A stretch of DNA of 64,000 bases from Streptomyces nymphaeiformis (lineage in GTDB: Bacteria > Actinomycetota > Actinomycetes > Streptomycetales > Streptomycetaceae): positions 372,001 through 436,000 of the forward strand of contig NZ_JACHJY010000003.1 of assembly GCF_014203895.1 (NCBI RefSeq). The letters are read 5' to 3'. Below, piece after piece: positions 9,115 through 18,096 of this stretch. The number at the start of each line of letters is the position of its first letter. The stretch's first letter is position 1. Both the position numbers and the translations under genes were made by a program. The notes beneath the pieces were generated by a model that saw only the letters and a program-made list of their open reading frames with translations, was not told where the DNA came from and made no database searches.

Positions 9115-9699
9115 GTGACCACGAACTCCCTTTCCGACGCCCTGGCCATACGCGCTATGGCCTCTGCCTTCGACGCCCAGCGCGGCAAGCTCCCGGTCCC
9201 CGGCGACCCCCACCGCCTTCCCGGAAGCATCGTTGTCGCCCAGCAGATCTCCGAACTCGGCAAGCTGATCACCGAGCTGGGCGATGAGGTCCTCTTCCGC
9301 ACCGTCAACAAGGAGGCCGGCTCCCGCACCACCCCGGCCGTCTCCGGTTTCTCCGCCGCCGTCCGGTATGCCGGTGAGGCTGCGACCGCTCTCGGAGAAG
9401 TGGCCCAGCAGCTCACCTTCCTGGAGCAGACCGAGCACCTGCACGAGCAGCCCGACGCCCGGGACGCCCGGGAAGCTGCGGGGCTGGTGATCGAAGACCG
9501 GCTCGAAACGGCGGACACGGCCCTGCGGGAGGCGGCCGACTCCCTGCACGCCGCCTCGACCACGGTCTCGCCGCCGTCCTCCCGGCTCCGGGCCGCTCTC
9601 ACCCGGACCGCGACCCCTGTGTACGGGGCCGCACCGGCTGCCCCCGCCCCGTCGGCGGCGGCGTCGGCTCCCGCAGCCCGGACCGTACGGGGCCGGTGA
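9115..9699 (+). CDS. Hypothetical protein of the plasmid gene row
   Basis: GTG 9115 follows ACGGGATCC. The 194-residue product is soluble and mostly helical: VVAQQISELGKLITELGDEVLFRTV, then several Ala-rich amphipathic helices, then a Pro/Ala-rich tail from about residue 150. No enzyme motif is visible. It lies between the DnaB-N-like gene and the methyltransferase. I cannot assign a function. Confidence 0.6.
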   Translation: MTTNSLSDALAIRAMASAFDAQRGKLPVPGDPHRLPGSIVVAQQISELGKLITELGDEVLFRTVNKEAGSRTTPAVSGFSAAVRYAGEAATALGEVAQQLTFLEQTEHLHEQPDARDAREAAGLVIEDRLETADTALREAADSLHAASTTVSPPSSRLRAALTRTATPVYGAAPAAPAPSAAASAPAARTVRGR

Positions 9700-9700
9700 C

Positions 9701-10898
9701 ATGTCCTCCGCCTTCTCCCGCTCTCCGCTGATCGGGTCGCTGTGCTCCGGGTACGGCGGCCTCGACCTGGGGGTACAGGCCGCTCTCGGCGGCACCCTGG
9801 CCTGGCACGCGGAGGTCGATCCGAACGCCTCGCGCATCCTGGCCCGCCACTGGCCCGGCGTCCCCAACCTGGGCGACATCACGACCGTCGACTGGTCCGC
9901 CGTCCCCCGGGTGTGCGTCCTGACGGCCGGCTTCCCCTGTCAAAGACGTCTCGGTCGCCGGCCGCCGGGCCGGACTCAACTCCCACACCCGTTCCGGGCT
10001 GTGGCTGCACGTCGCCCGTGCGGTCGAGGCCCTCCGACCCTGCTTGGTAGTGATCGAGAATGTGCGCGGCCTCCTCACCTCCCCCGCCGGTTCCCCTGGC
10101 GACGTGGAACCCTGCCCGTGGTGTCTGGGAGACACCACAGGTCAGCCTCCTCTGCGGGCACTCGGTGCCGTACTCGGATCCCTGGCCGACCTCCGGTACG
10201 ACGCGAAGTGGCTCGTGCTTCGCGCCTCCGACGTCGGAGCCCCGCACCGTCGCGAGTGGACCTTCCTGGCGGCCTGGCCCGCCGGAGACCCTGCTCAAGA
10301 CGCCGACCAGCAACATCGGGAAGAACGGTGGATCCCAGCACCCGGCCAAGAGGAAGAGCGGAGGCCACGGCCCGAACCTGGCCGACGAGGTCGAGTGGCT
10401 CCTGCCGACCCCGAAGGCATCGGACGGCATCAAGGGCTCGCCCAACCAGCGGCACGGCAACGGGGACATGACCCTGCCCAGTGCGGCGGCATCGCTGCTG
10501 CCCACACCCCGGGCCGGCGACACGGGCACCCCGGGCCGCCGCCCCGGCAAGGGGTGGCGCCCTCCCCTGTCAGCGGTGGTCCTGCCGCTGTGGACGGCGC
10601 CGTCGCCGGAAGCCGGGGATACGGCGGACGGTGGGGACCATACGCAGCCGCCATCACCCGATGGGAGAAGCTCACCCGCCCCGCACCGGCGCCCACCGAC
10701 GCGGCCGGTCGGCTGCGGGCCGACTTCGTCGAGTGGATGCAGGGCCTCGACGCCGGCTGGGTCACCGCCACCCCGGGCCTCGGACGCCCGGCGCAGCTCA
10801 CCGCGCTCGGGAACGGAGTCGTCCCCCAACAGGCTGCGCGGGCTCTGCAGTTGCTGGCACCACCGTTCCGGCGCTGTCCGCGCTGCGCGGACGGGTAG
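9701..10898 (+). pseudogene. DNA cytosine-5 methyltransferase with multiple frameshifts
   Basis: Motif I (GSLCSGYGGLDLG), the catalytic loop (AGFPCQ), the IENV motif and a C-terminal ALGNGVVPQQA identify a C5 cytosine methyltransferase, but they lie in different frames. Dropping one A from the AAA of TGTCAAAGACG (~9942-9945) restores PCQDVSVAGRRAGLNSH. A second shift near 10285 moves the frame into a LLKTPTS...LLPTPKASDG region. A third near 10620 returns it to RWGPYAAAITRWE. These LPTP repeats are, as I recall, common in streptomycete phage and plasmid methyltransferases, so all three segments belong together. As read, the gene is inactive. Confidence 0.75.
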
Positions 10899-10991
10899 CG
10901 GCTGCCTACCGGGTTTTCCCGGCCGGGCCAAACCGCGGATTCTCCGCATCCTCTCGGGCATGTCGCCGTCTCACAGATGGAGCACGCTCTC

Positions 10992-11591
10992 ATGTCCGAC
11001 ACCAGCCCGACCGCCCCCGGCCCTGAGCCGTTCCGGGTCTCCGACGAAAACCTCGACGACCTCGCCAGCACCCTCGCCAAGACCATCGCGGAGGTCAGGC
11101 GCCACGGCGTCATCCTCGACCGCCTCGGCTCCGAGCCCGATCCCCCCGCTGCCGACGGGCAGACGGACGGCGCTACGGAAGCCGGGGCGGCCGGCCAGAA
11201 GGCCGAGGGTCCTGCCTCGGTGTTCATCGTCGCCCTGGGCGGCGAGGCGTACGCCGTCGAACTCGCCGCCCTCAGCAACTGGGTGAACCACCTCCTCCTG
11301 CCGGTGTACGGCAGGGAGATCAGCACGACGCGTCCGTGGTGCGCGCAGTGGTACGAGCACCCGGAGGCCGTCGCTCGGCTGCACGCCCTCTGGCTCGCGT
11401 GGCAGCAGCTCACCGACACCGAGGCCGGCCTGGCCGGTCCGTCGACCTGGCACCGCGACCACCTGGACCAGGCCCTGGTGCACCTGCGCGCCCCAGACGG
11501 TCCGTTCGCCGCGTGCACGACGAGCCCGACCCGCCCCAACCACCGGGTCCTGTCCACTCCCGCTCCCGAACAGGCGGAGGTGGCGGCGTGA
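10992..11591 (+). CDS. DUF4913-family protein
   Basis: The ATG at 10992 lies after a GGAG site and gives 199 residues. The N-terminal ~75 residues are polar and acidic. The rest matches my recollection of the DUF4913 signature: NWVNHLLLPVYGRE, then WCAQWYEHPEAVARLHALWLAWQ, then a W-HRDHLD motif. Its role is unknown; members occur on streptomycete plasmids and integrative elements. The stop overlaps the next GTG (GTGA). Confidence 0.75.
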   Translation: MSDTSPTAPGPEPFRVSDENLDDLASTLAKTIAEVRRHGVILDRLGSEPDPPAADGQTDGATEAGAAGQKAEGPASVFIVALGGEAYAVELAALSNWVNHLLLPVYGREISTTRPWCAQWYEHPEAVARLHALWLAWQQLTDTEAGLAGPSTWHRDHLDQALVHLRAPDGPFAACTTSPTRPNHRVLSTPAPEQAEVAA

Positions 11592-12376
11592 ACGACACTT
11601 TCGACTTCGATTTCGATCTCGACGAACTCGCCCCCTCCGATGACGCGTCCGCGGAAGCGGTGGAGCGGTTCTGGTCCGGTGATCTGAGGGCGCTGTCCCG
11701 GCACCACATCACGCCCGACGGCTCCTGCGGCTTCGTCGTCGCCCATGACCAGTCCGTTACGTGGGGAGCACGCGGCGAGCCGGAGATCATGGCGATCGCG
11801 GTCGCGCGGGATCTCAGCCGGTTCACGTTCACCCTGGAGACGAGCTACCACGCCACGGTGCCCTTCGCCCAGGCGTGGCTGGTCGAGCGCGGCTGCCCGC
11901 CCGAGAAGATCGCCAAGCTCTACGGCGACGTCGTCAAACCCGCCGACGACCTCACGGTCCAGGTCGAGCGGAAGATCCAGGAATCCGGCACCCGATATGA
12001 GGTCCTCGACACCTACACCTCGGACTTCGACCCGAGCGAGACGTGGACGCTGACCCGCGACTCCCGGTCCGTCGAGGCGCCGATCCGGGTCTTCCACGAG
12101 GAGTGGGAAGCGGGCGCCGACACATACACGATGCGCGAGGGCGCCTTCGCCGACGTCGGCGCCGCCCGCGCCTGGCTGGACGACCGCAGCGGGCCGCTGC
12201 CCGAGCCGCCGGAGTACGGCGATGGCAACGGCGCCGTCGTCCGGGCCCGCGTGGCCCGCATCGCCCTCGCCCGGTCGGCCGGTGCCTCCACAGCACCGAA
12301 GGCGGGCCTCGACGCCCCCCGTACACCTCCGGCGGGACCGGTCCAGCGTCCGGTACAGAGGAGGCGGCTGCTGTGA
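11588..12376 (+). CDS. Hypothetical protein
   Basis: GTG 11588 overlaps the upstream stop by four bases. The 262-residue product starts with an alternating Asp/Phe stretch (FDFDFDLDELA). A mixed alpha/beta region follows (SCGFVVAHDQSVTWG, FTFTLETSYHATVPFAQAWLVERG), then a Pro/Ala-rich basic tail. No known domain is recognised. Its stop overlaps the next GTG. Confidence 0.65.
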   Translation: MNDTFDFDFDLDELAPSDDASAEAVERFWSGDLRALSRHHITPDGSCGFVVAHDQSVTWGARGEPEIMAIAVARDLSRFTFTLETSYHATVPFAQAWLVERGCPPEKIAKLYGDVVKPADDLTVQVERKIQESGTRYEVLDTYTSDFDPSETWTLTRDSRSVEAPIRVFHEEWEAGADTYTMREGAFADVGAARAWLDDRSGPLPEPPEYGDGNGAVVRARVARIALARSAGASTAPKAGLDAPRTPPAGPVQRPVQRRRLL

Positions 12377-12848
12377 GTCGCGCCCGCTTCGCCTTCGCCG
12401 CGCACCCGGACGCCATCGCCGATCTTCGGGAACTTCCCGATGAGATCCGTGACTTGGCGCTGCTGGAGCTGCAGAACCTTGTCCACGGAAGTGGCGACTG
12501 CCTGCCGTTGAAGGGCCGTCTCGCCAGCTACCACAAGGTCTACGTCGACCCGTCCGTGTCCTACCGGATGGTCATCCAGTTCCGCTCGGCCCCGCCGACC
12601 TCAACGCACAAGCGCGAGATCTACCTCGTCGCCGCCGGAAGCCGTAAGGACTACGCGGTCTACCGCACGGCCCACCTGCGCACCGCCCCGCCGCAGAACA
12701 CTGCGGCGGCCTCCGCCGCCGAGGCCCGTGTCCAGGCCGCCCGGTCCCGCTCCTCCCTCACCTCCGACCGCCCGCCGGCCGCCCCGGCAGCTCCTTCCAC
12801 AGTGGCCCCCTCCACGGCAGCCGCCCCTCGAAAGGTCCCCAGCGATGA
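12373..12848 (+). pseudogene. RelE/ParE-like protein, frameshift at its 3' end
   Basis: GTG 12373 (GTGA overlap) opens a frame whose first ~100 residues resemble the RelE/ParE fold: RARFAFAAHPDAIADLREL, a central helix, LKGRLASYHKVYVDPSVSYRMV and a REIYLVAAGSRKDYAVY strand. A Pro/Ala tail follows. The frame has no stop near the next gene and reads on into 14082. Adding one C to the C4 run at 12837-12840 would end it in TGA at 12846-12848, overlapping the next ATG as its neighbours do. I therefore infer a one-base deletion. Whether the protein is a toxin is unproven; no antitoxin is visible beside it. Confidence 0.55.
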
Positions 12849-13513
12849 CCGCAGCCCGAGCTCCCATGTCCCGTACCGACCTGGCCGGCCTCCTCACCGA
12901 GGCCGCGCAGAGCGTCTCCGGGATCCTCACCGTCGAGTACCCGACGCCCGCCAGCCGCTCATACCTGCACCCCGTCCTGGGCGCGCTGTCCGCAGGCCCG
13001 CAGGTGGTCGGGGAACTGAACGAACATCTCGAAGAGTTCATGGCCGCCGAACTGCGTCCCGCCACCCCGGCCGGCCTGTTCACCTTGGCCTCCTACGCCT
13101 CCGCGCTGGGCTGGCTCACCGAGTCCCTCGCGGAGCTGACCACCGTCGTCGACCAAATCTGCACGCGCGTAGGCATTTCCACGCACTCCCAGGACCTGGC
13201 CTTCGCCGCGTCCGAGGACGGCGAGGAGGAAGACGGGTTCGACTTCGCGTTCAGCGCGCTGGAGCTGGCGGCGATCCGCACCGCCGCCGAGGCCGCTGGC
13301 CTCCCGCCCAGCGACTACGTCGGGGTGTTCTCCCAGTCGCTGCTCGCGGCCTCCCGGATCACCGACGCCTGCATGGAAATCTCCAGCGGCCTGCTCGAAG
13401 ACGCCGCGTACGTCCTCGACGAGACGGCCGACCGCATCTGGACCGGCGGCGAACCCGGGGGCCTTCCCACCCTGGTCCGCTCGCTCCTCGCCCGCATGGA
13501 GGCAGCCGAATGA
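12845..13513 (+). CDS. Hypothetical helical protein
   Basis: ATG 12845 follows AAAGG with suitable spacing. The 222-residue product is largely helical, with Leu/Ala heptad-like stretches (LRPATPAGLFTLASYASALGWL, ESLAELTTVVDQIC) and an acidic patch (EDGEEEDG). The second half looks like an amphipathic helical bundle. Its stop overlaps the next ATG (ATGA). No family is recognised. Confidence 0.6.
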   Translation: MTAARAPMSRTDLAGLLTEAAQSVSGILTVEYPTPASRSYLHPVLGALSAGPQVVGELNEHLEEFMAAELRPATPAGLFTLASYASALGWLTESLAELTTVVDQICTRVGISTHSQDLAFAASEDGEEEDGFDFAFSALELAAIRTAAEAAGLPPSDYVGVFSQSLLAASRITDACMEISSGLLEDAAYVLDETADRIWTGGEPGGLPTLVRSLLARMEAAE

Positions 13514-14357
13514 ACCAGCCACACGTCCCCGCCCAGCCCGTGTTCCCCATCACCTCGTTCGACGCCCAGCGCATCGAAGACGCGTTCGCCCTGATGGGGC
13601 CGAAGTGGACCACCTGGTCGGTGATGACCCTGGCCCAGGAGGGCCGCCCCCTGCGCATACGGGAGATCGCCGCCAAGCTTCCCTCCGTCAGCGAGCAGGT
13701 GCTCGGCCTGCGGCTGGCCGCCATGCACACCGGCGGGCTGGTCACCCGGACCGACACCCGCCACAGAGCGCCCTACCGGCTCAGCAGCCTCGGTGAGTCC
13801 CTGACGCCCGTGCACCGCACCCTGGCCGACTGGTCCCGGATCTACCTGGCGCCCGACGTAACGGCTGAAGCCGAACGCGTCGAGGACGCTGTACGGCGTC
13901 TGCGTCCGCGTCACTCCACTGCCCTGATCCGAGTCCTTGCTGACGGCGGCCCGATGCGATTCGGCCACATCGCCGAGGGCATCGGCCGGGCCGACGCCTT
14001 CACCCGGCAGCGTCTCCTCCGGCTCCAGGCCGACGGCCTGGTCACCCGCACGGGACCGCAACACGGCGCCCCTACATGCTGACCGAAGCCGGCCAGGCGC
14101 TGGGCCCCGTCTACGCGACCGTCGAGCACTGGAGCGTCCCCTTGGCCACGCGGTGGACCCCAACTCCCCCTGCCCCCGCCGCGACGACCCAGCGGACTCA
14201 CTCCGGCATCCCGTTGGGGGCGGACGGCGCCCGGACCGCAGCAGCCCTGCGCCGGAGCGCTGCCGTGCCGACCTCCCTGTTCAGCCACGCTCCCCAGCCG
14301 CAACCGCGGGTGTCGGCCTCCGTGACCGCCCAGCCGGCGCCGGGGCGGTCCCGGTGA
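13510..14357 (+). pseudogene. Tandem HxlR-type winged-helix regulator, frameshifted
   Basis: The N-terminal half (~20-115) is a clear HxlR-type winged helix: FALMGPKWTTWSVMTL, RIREIAAKLPSVSEQVLGLRL and a wing GGLVTRTDTRHRAPYRLSSLG. A second copy begins at ~130 (ALIRVLADGGPMRFGHIAEG, LLRLQADGLVTRTGPQHGAP) and is cut by a TGA at 14080-14082. Adding one C to the C4 run at 14069-14072 restores PYMLTEAGQALGPVYATV, the expected end of the second copy, and continues to 14357. The fused double-domain form would be ~282 residues. As read, the second domain is truncated. Confidence 0.7.
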
Positions 14358-14453
14358 TTCGGATGGCACCGAGAGCCAGCCACTCCCCGTCACCGCGGCG
14401 GCATCCGTGCACGCGGACCCGCTCTCCTCCCACCCACGCCCGGAGCTTCGACC

Positions 14454-15392
14454 ATGTCCGCCCTTCCCGACCCCTCCCGCTACGAAGAGGTACTGGTCAG
14501 CCCCATGTACCTCGCCGGCTCCTACGGGACCGGTGACGCCGGCTTCGCCCCCGTGGCCCACTGGCCGCACCACTACCTCGACGACGGCCCCTGCCAGCTC
14601 CTCGTGACCTCGCCCGACCAGCGGATCCGGATCGGGTGGTTCGGCGACGACTTCGAGCTGTGGAGGATCACCGCCTCCGAGGAGGCCGTCGCCCCGCCCC
14701 GCTGGACGGCGACCTTCAACCACGTCACCCCGGCCGAGATCGTCGCCGGCCTCACCACCGCCCTGGCCCAGGACTACGCCGCATCCGACCCGTACGAGAA
14801 CAACGGGCGCTTCCTGGCGGACCCGTCGGTCTACTGGACCGATTCCCTCCAGCCGCTCCTCGACGCCGGCTGGCGCCATGAGCCGGCCATGCACGGAACC
14901 GTCAACGTCAGGGCTCCCGACGGGCAAGCAGGCGCCCTGATCCGAACCAGCCACCCCCGCTGGGACGACGAGGCCGTCACGCTGTGGGCCGGCCCTCGGG
15001 GCTGGGGCACGCGGGCGGAGGCGGTGTTCACCGCACGCACCCCGTCCCACCTGATCGCCGCGACGGCCGCAGCCATGGCGAGTTCGGCTCCGGCGGTCCG
15101 CGAGCGGCACATGATCCACCGCGAGGTGGAGCACCTGGTCACACTGACCCCGGTAGGCCCAATCGCCGCTCCTCAGGGCTCTCGCGCTCCGACCCCGCTC
15201 GACGTACGCCGTACCGCCGTCACCGAGGCCGTCCGCCGTGCCGCGCACGCTCCTCGGACAGCCGCTGACCTCCGCGTGATGGCAGCCCAGAGCCGTACCA
15301 CGTCCTCGGCCCGGATGCGGTCGTCCACCCTCACGCCCGCTGCCGCAGCCCGAGCGCCGATCGATTCGTCGGCGCGCCGGCCCAGCCGCTGA
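14454..15392 (+). CDS. DUF317-domain protein
   Basis: ATG 14454 gives 312 residues. The first ~240 residues contain two related halves with DUF317-type features: VSPMYLAGSYG, SPDQRIRIGWFG, PPRWTATFNHVTPAEIVAGLT in the first, and HGTVNVRAPDGQAG, TLWAGPRGWG, ARTPSHLIAATAAAM in the second. The last ~80 residues are Ala/Arg/Ser-rich. DUF317 proteins are common on streptomycete plasmids and elements; their role is unknown. Confidence 0.8.
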   Translation: MSALPDPSRYEEVLVSPMYLAGSYGTGDAGFAPVAHWPHHYLDDGPCQLLVTSPDQRIRIGWFGDDFELWRITASEEAVAPPRWTATFNHVTPAEIVAGLTTALAQDYAASDPYENNGRFLADPSVYWTDSLQPLLDAGWRHEPAMHGTVNVRAPDGQAGALIRTSHPRWDDEAVTLWAGPRGWGTRAEAVFTARTPSHLIAATAAAMASSAPAVRERHMIHREVEHLVTLTPVGPIAAPQGSRAPTPLDVRRTAVTEAVRRAAHAPRTAADLRVMAAQSRTTSSARMRSSTLTPAAAARAPIDSSARRPSR

Positions 15393-15451
15393 CTCCCGCC
15401 CGGACCTACCCGGACGCCCTCTCCGCCCCTCCGGACACCAGGAGTTCCCTC

Positions 15452-15940
15452 ATGCCCGACGCCACCGCGCTCGACCAGGCGACCTCCATGATCGAGAAAG
15501 CCTGGGCCCAGCCCATCGAAGTCCTGGAGGTCCTCGCGGTCCGTCGCCCCTGCGACGACCCGCTCCTGCGCTCGGCCATGCACATCCGTACGGCCCTGGC
15601 CATCACCGACAACTCGGCGGCCGTCCACCAAGACCGCCTGCACGCCCTGACCCGGCCTGGATACGTGCCGGCGTACTACGAGCTGGAACGGATCGTCAGC
15701 TCGGCCGCCGACCTTCGCGTCGCGCTCGCGGAGGGCGGCGCACACCTGCAGGCGATCCGGCGCGTCATCGAGGCGCGCGAAGCCTCCTCGACGGCGGACC
15801 GCGGCCCGGCGGCGAGCCTGTCCCGGGCCGCTGTCGCCCGCTCGGGGCTCGCTCCGCGCGCCCTGGGCCAGGTGCCCGACCAGCCCGTTCCCGCGGCTGT
15901 CGTCGGGTCTCCGACGCCCGCCCCGGGGCTGCGCCGCTGA
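15452..15940 (+). CDS. Hypothetical helical protein
   Basis: ATG 15452 is preceded by CAGGAG. The 162-residue product has long helices (LDQATSMIEKAWAQPIEVLEVL, SAMHIRTALAITDNSAAVHQ) and a Pro/Ala-rich tail from ~120. It belongs to the rightward row. No domain is recognised. Confidence 0.6.
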   Translation: MPDATALDQATSMIEKAWAQPIEVLEVLAVRRPCDDPLLRSAMHIRTALAITDNSAAVHQDRLHALTRPGYVPAYYELERIVSSAADLRVALAEGGAHLQAIRRVIEAREASSTADRGPAASLSRAAVARSGLAPRALGQVPDQPVPAAVVGSPTPAPGLRR

Positions 15941-15944
15941 CTGG

Positions 15945-16211
15945 TCAGGCGAGGTCCTCGTCGCGGTGGGCGCCCTCAGTGCGGGCACCCACCGCGCGGG
16001 CCAGCTCCTCCACCGTCAGCTCGACGCGTCGCCCGTCCGCGGCCCGGTGCTCCACCGCCTCGTCCTCGTCCGGCCATTTGTCGGGCTGCGCTTCGACGCC
16101 CCACTGGCCCTCGGCGACCATCGCGATGTCGCCGACGGTCCACGGCCGCCCGACGGCGCGGATCTTGCGCTCCAGCCCGGCCCCGTCCCAGTACCTGCTC
16201 GGCTCCGCCAT
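15945..16211 (-). CDS. Small acidic hypothetical protein, opposite strand
   Basis: An 88-residue protein reads leftward from an ATG with GGGGGAGCAGGG upstream. It starts with EPSRYWDGAGLERKIRAVG and continues with an acidic stretch (DKWPDEDEAVEHR) and a C-terminal helix ending in HRDEDLA. It is the only leftward gene in this row and lies tail-to-tail with the preceding gene, with 4 bp between the stops. Function unknown. Confidence 0.55.
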   Translation of the reverse strand: MAEPSRYWDGAGLERKIRAVGRPWTVGDIAMVAEGQWGVEAQPDKWPDEDEAVEHRAADGRRVELTVEELARAVGARTEGAHRDEDLA

Positions 16212-16435
16212 CCCTGCTCCCCCTTCGGCTCCGTACGGCTCCCCGCCGTAACTCGGTTACGACAACCCCGGCCGCCGTTCCATTCCCGCGCCGCCGGCGT
16301 CCTGGCCGCCTGCCCGTGACCAGTTCGCCCACGGCAGACGGGTCACCCCCGGAAACGACTACGGACTTCGGCACGCCCCATGTCAACGTACGGGTGTCGG
16401 GAAAAACCGCAGTTCAACGAAGGGATCGTCCAACC

Positions 16436-16783
16436 GTGAACGCCTCCGCCACCCTCCTGCCCGCCGTCGTCCACCCCTCCGTGGAAGACCGCCACTGGCT
16501 CTCCTCGGACCACTGCGCCACCCCGGTCCTCGAACTCCTCCACGCCCTCGGCTGGACGGTCGTCGACACCCCGGAGTGCAACGTCCACGCGACGAGCCCG
16601 GACGGCCTCGTCTACGTCGGCTGGCTCCCCGAGGACCCCGCCGCCTGGACGCGCGACATCGTCTGGCGAGTCCAGGTACAGCCCACCGAAGGCGACGCGT
16701 GGGTCCAGGAGTTCGGCACCCACACCCCCGCCGAGGCAGTGGCCGGATTCATCGCCGCCCTCGTCGCCCACTCCTCCCGCTGA
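16436..16783 (+). CDS. Short DUF317-like protein
   Basis: GTG 16436 follows GAAGGG. The 115-residue product looks like one DUF317 unit: PVLELLHALGWTVVDTPECNVHATSPDGLVYVGWLPEDP, an FGTHTPAEAVAGFIAAL helix and a conserved WRVQV strand. It may be a truncated or single-domain relative of the protein at 14454. Confidence 0.65.
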   Translation: MNASATLLPAVVHPSVEDRHWLSSDHCATPVLELLHALGWTVVDTPECNVHATSPDGLVYVGWLPEDPAAWTRDIVWRVQVQPTEGDAWVQEFGTHTPAEAVAGFIAALVAHSSR

Positions 16784-16786
16784 ACC

Positions 16787-16828
16787 CGGTGGCCGAGACG
16801 GGCCGGTGAGGACCCGCCCCGGCCACCG
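16787..16828 (+). terminator. Candidate hairpin terminator
   Basis: A 9-bp perfect stem (16787-16795 with 16820-16828) encloses a 24-nt loop that is itself GC-rich. It begins 4 bp after the DUF317-like gene. No T-run follows. Confidence 0.4.
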
Positions 16829-16896
16829 ATACCCGTTCGGCCTCGCGCCCAACGATCCGCGTGCCCTTCCTCCTTCACGAACCAAAGGCCCTGAAA

Positions 16897-17265
16897 GTGA
16901 CCATCTATTCAGACGATCTCGTCCGCGCCTCCGGCCACATCGTCGGCCTGGGAGCCAGTGTGCTCGCGGCCTACGACGCTGTCGCCGGTTCCGGCTCGGC
17001 TTCGCTCGGTCTTCCCCTGGCCTGCTGCGGGATGACGCTGGTCTACACCGCCGGTAGCTTCCAGGACCGCCTCCGCCGCCGCGACACCCGGGTCGTCGCC
17101 TACCTCTCGAACAACCCCGATACTGCTCTCGCCGAGATCAGCGCCGCCACCGGCCTCAGCGAGGGATGCATCGCCAGCTCCCTTCAGCGGCTGGTCGCCG
17201 ACGGCACGGTCGCCTCCGAGGCGGGCCCGCCCCCTGCCGCCCGTTCCTACCGACTGGCCCTCTGA
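16897..17265 (+). CDS. Membrane-linked winged-helix protein
   Basis: GTG 16897 follows AAAGG and gives 122 residues. Residues ~10-55 contain two short hydrophobic segments (GHIVGLGASVLAAYDAVAG and LPLACCGMTLVYTAG). Residues ~70-118 form a likely winged helix (RVVAYLSNNPDTALAEISAATGL... then SLQRLVADGTV). An upstream GTG at 16861 would add 12 residues. It may be a small membrane-associated regulator; this is inference from composition. Confidence 0.6.
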   Translation: MTIYSDDLVRASGHIVGLGASVLAAYDAVAGSGSASLGLPLACCGMTLVYTAGSFQDRLRRRDTRVVAYLSNNPDTALAEISAATGLSEGCIASSLQRLVADGTVASEAGPPPAARSYRLAL

Positions 17266-17332
17266 CTTCACCCTCCCTCGGCCGGGAGCCCCTCCCTTAT
17301 CACCAGTCCAGCAGGAGGCCCCGATCGCACGC

Positions 17333-17497
17333 ATGCTCCTGGCCACCCGCCCCGGCTACCGCCGTAAGTGCGCCTTCGCCCGTCGCTGCACCTGCTACTA
17401 CCTCCCCGGCCAGTACAGCCGCCGCGCCAAGCCCCTTCGCCGCCGGGCCACACGCCGAGTCGAACAACACCACTGGCAGCGCGACCTCTTCGAATGA
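17333..17497 (+). CDS. Short basic Cys-containing protein; first codon may be ATC 17324
   Basis: A 54-residue basic protein (CAFARRCTCYYLPGQY, then Arg-rich) reads from ATG 17333. The good ribosome-binding site (AGGAGG at 17313-17318) is 14 bp from this ATG. It is at ideal spacing (5 bp) from an in-frame ATC at 17324, which would add three residues. No role is known. Confidence 0.5.
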   Translation: MLLATRPGYRRKCAFARRCTCYYLPGQYSRRAKPLRRRATRRVEQHHWQRDLFE

Positions 17498-17551
17498 CCG
17501 AGCGCCCTGACCCCGCTGCCCGGACCTCCTTCCCCACACGAGGAATCCACC

Positions 17552-17812
17552 ATGCCGTTCCACGCCCCGCTCACCAACCACCACGCCGACGGCACCCTCT
17601 GCCCGGCAGACCACAAGCACACGAGCTCCGGCAAGCCGCTCCACGACGACTGCCCGGGACGCTCGTACACCCAGGCCGTCTGTTCGTGCGGCGGCTGGGA
17701 GATGAGGCAGCGCGGCAAGGGCTACGTCACCGAGTGCCGTAGACGACACCTCGCCAGCCACGCCCAGGGGCCGAAGGTCCTCCGGGACCTGCTCTGTCTC
17801 GACGCCTCCTGA
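17552..17812 (+). CDS. Small Cys/His-rich hypothetical protein
   Basis: ATG 17552 follows GAGGAATCC. The 86 residues include CPADHKH, DDCPG, VCSCGG and TEC, plus several His, which suggests a zinc-binding fold. It lies in a string of small genes each with its own strong ribosome-binding site. Function unknown. Confidence 0.6.
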   Translation: MPFHAPLTNHHADGTLCPADHKHTSSGKPLHDDCPGRSYTQAVCSCGGWEMRQRGKGYVTECRRRHLASHAQGPKVLRDLLCLDAS

Positions 17813-17853
17813 CGCTCCCACCCCGTACGCCCTCACCTCTCCCGGAGGCCTCC

Positions 17854-18066
17854 TTGCCCCAGTACCTGACCGTCGGCCACCTGCTCCACCAGCTCCAGAA
17901 CATCGACCCCAACCTGCCGATCCGCCTCGCCGTCAACCCCGACTGGCCCTTCACCCACTACCTGGCGGCCGAGGTCGTCGTCCGGGACGGCAAGGCGTTC
18001 ATCGTCGACGATGGCCAAGAGGACCACCTCCCCCCGTCGGTGCGCGACGCCCTCAACTGGTCCTGA
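17854..18066 (+). CDS. Small hypothetical protein with TTG start
   Basis: TTG 17854 is placed by GGAGG five bases upstream. The 70-residue product (YLTVGHLLHQLQNIDPNLPI, then VVVRDGKAFIVDDGQ) has an alternating strand pattern. It is acidic at the end. No family is recognised. Confidence 0.6.
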   Translation: MPQYLTVGHLLHQLQNIDPNLPIRLAVNPDWPFTHYLAAEVVVRDGKAFIVDDGQEDHLPPSVRDALNWS

Positions 18067-18096
18067 TCCCCTCCCTCCTACTCTCTGGAGGCTTCC

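Noticed and set aside
12043..14082. A single 679-residue protein covering four genes
   Set aside because: The frame is coding only at its ends (RelE-like and HxlR-like); the middle is out of frame with 12845-13513. It results from a missing stop at 12846.
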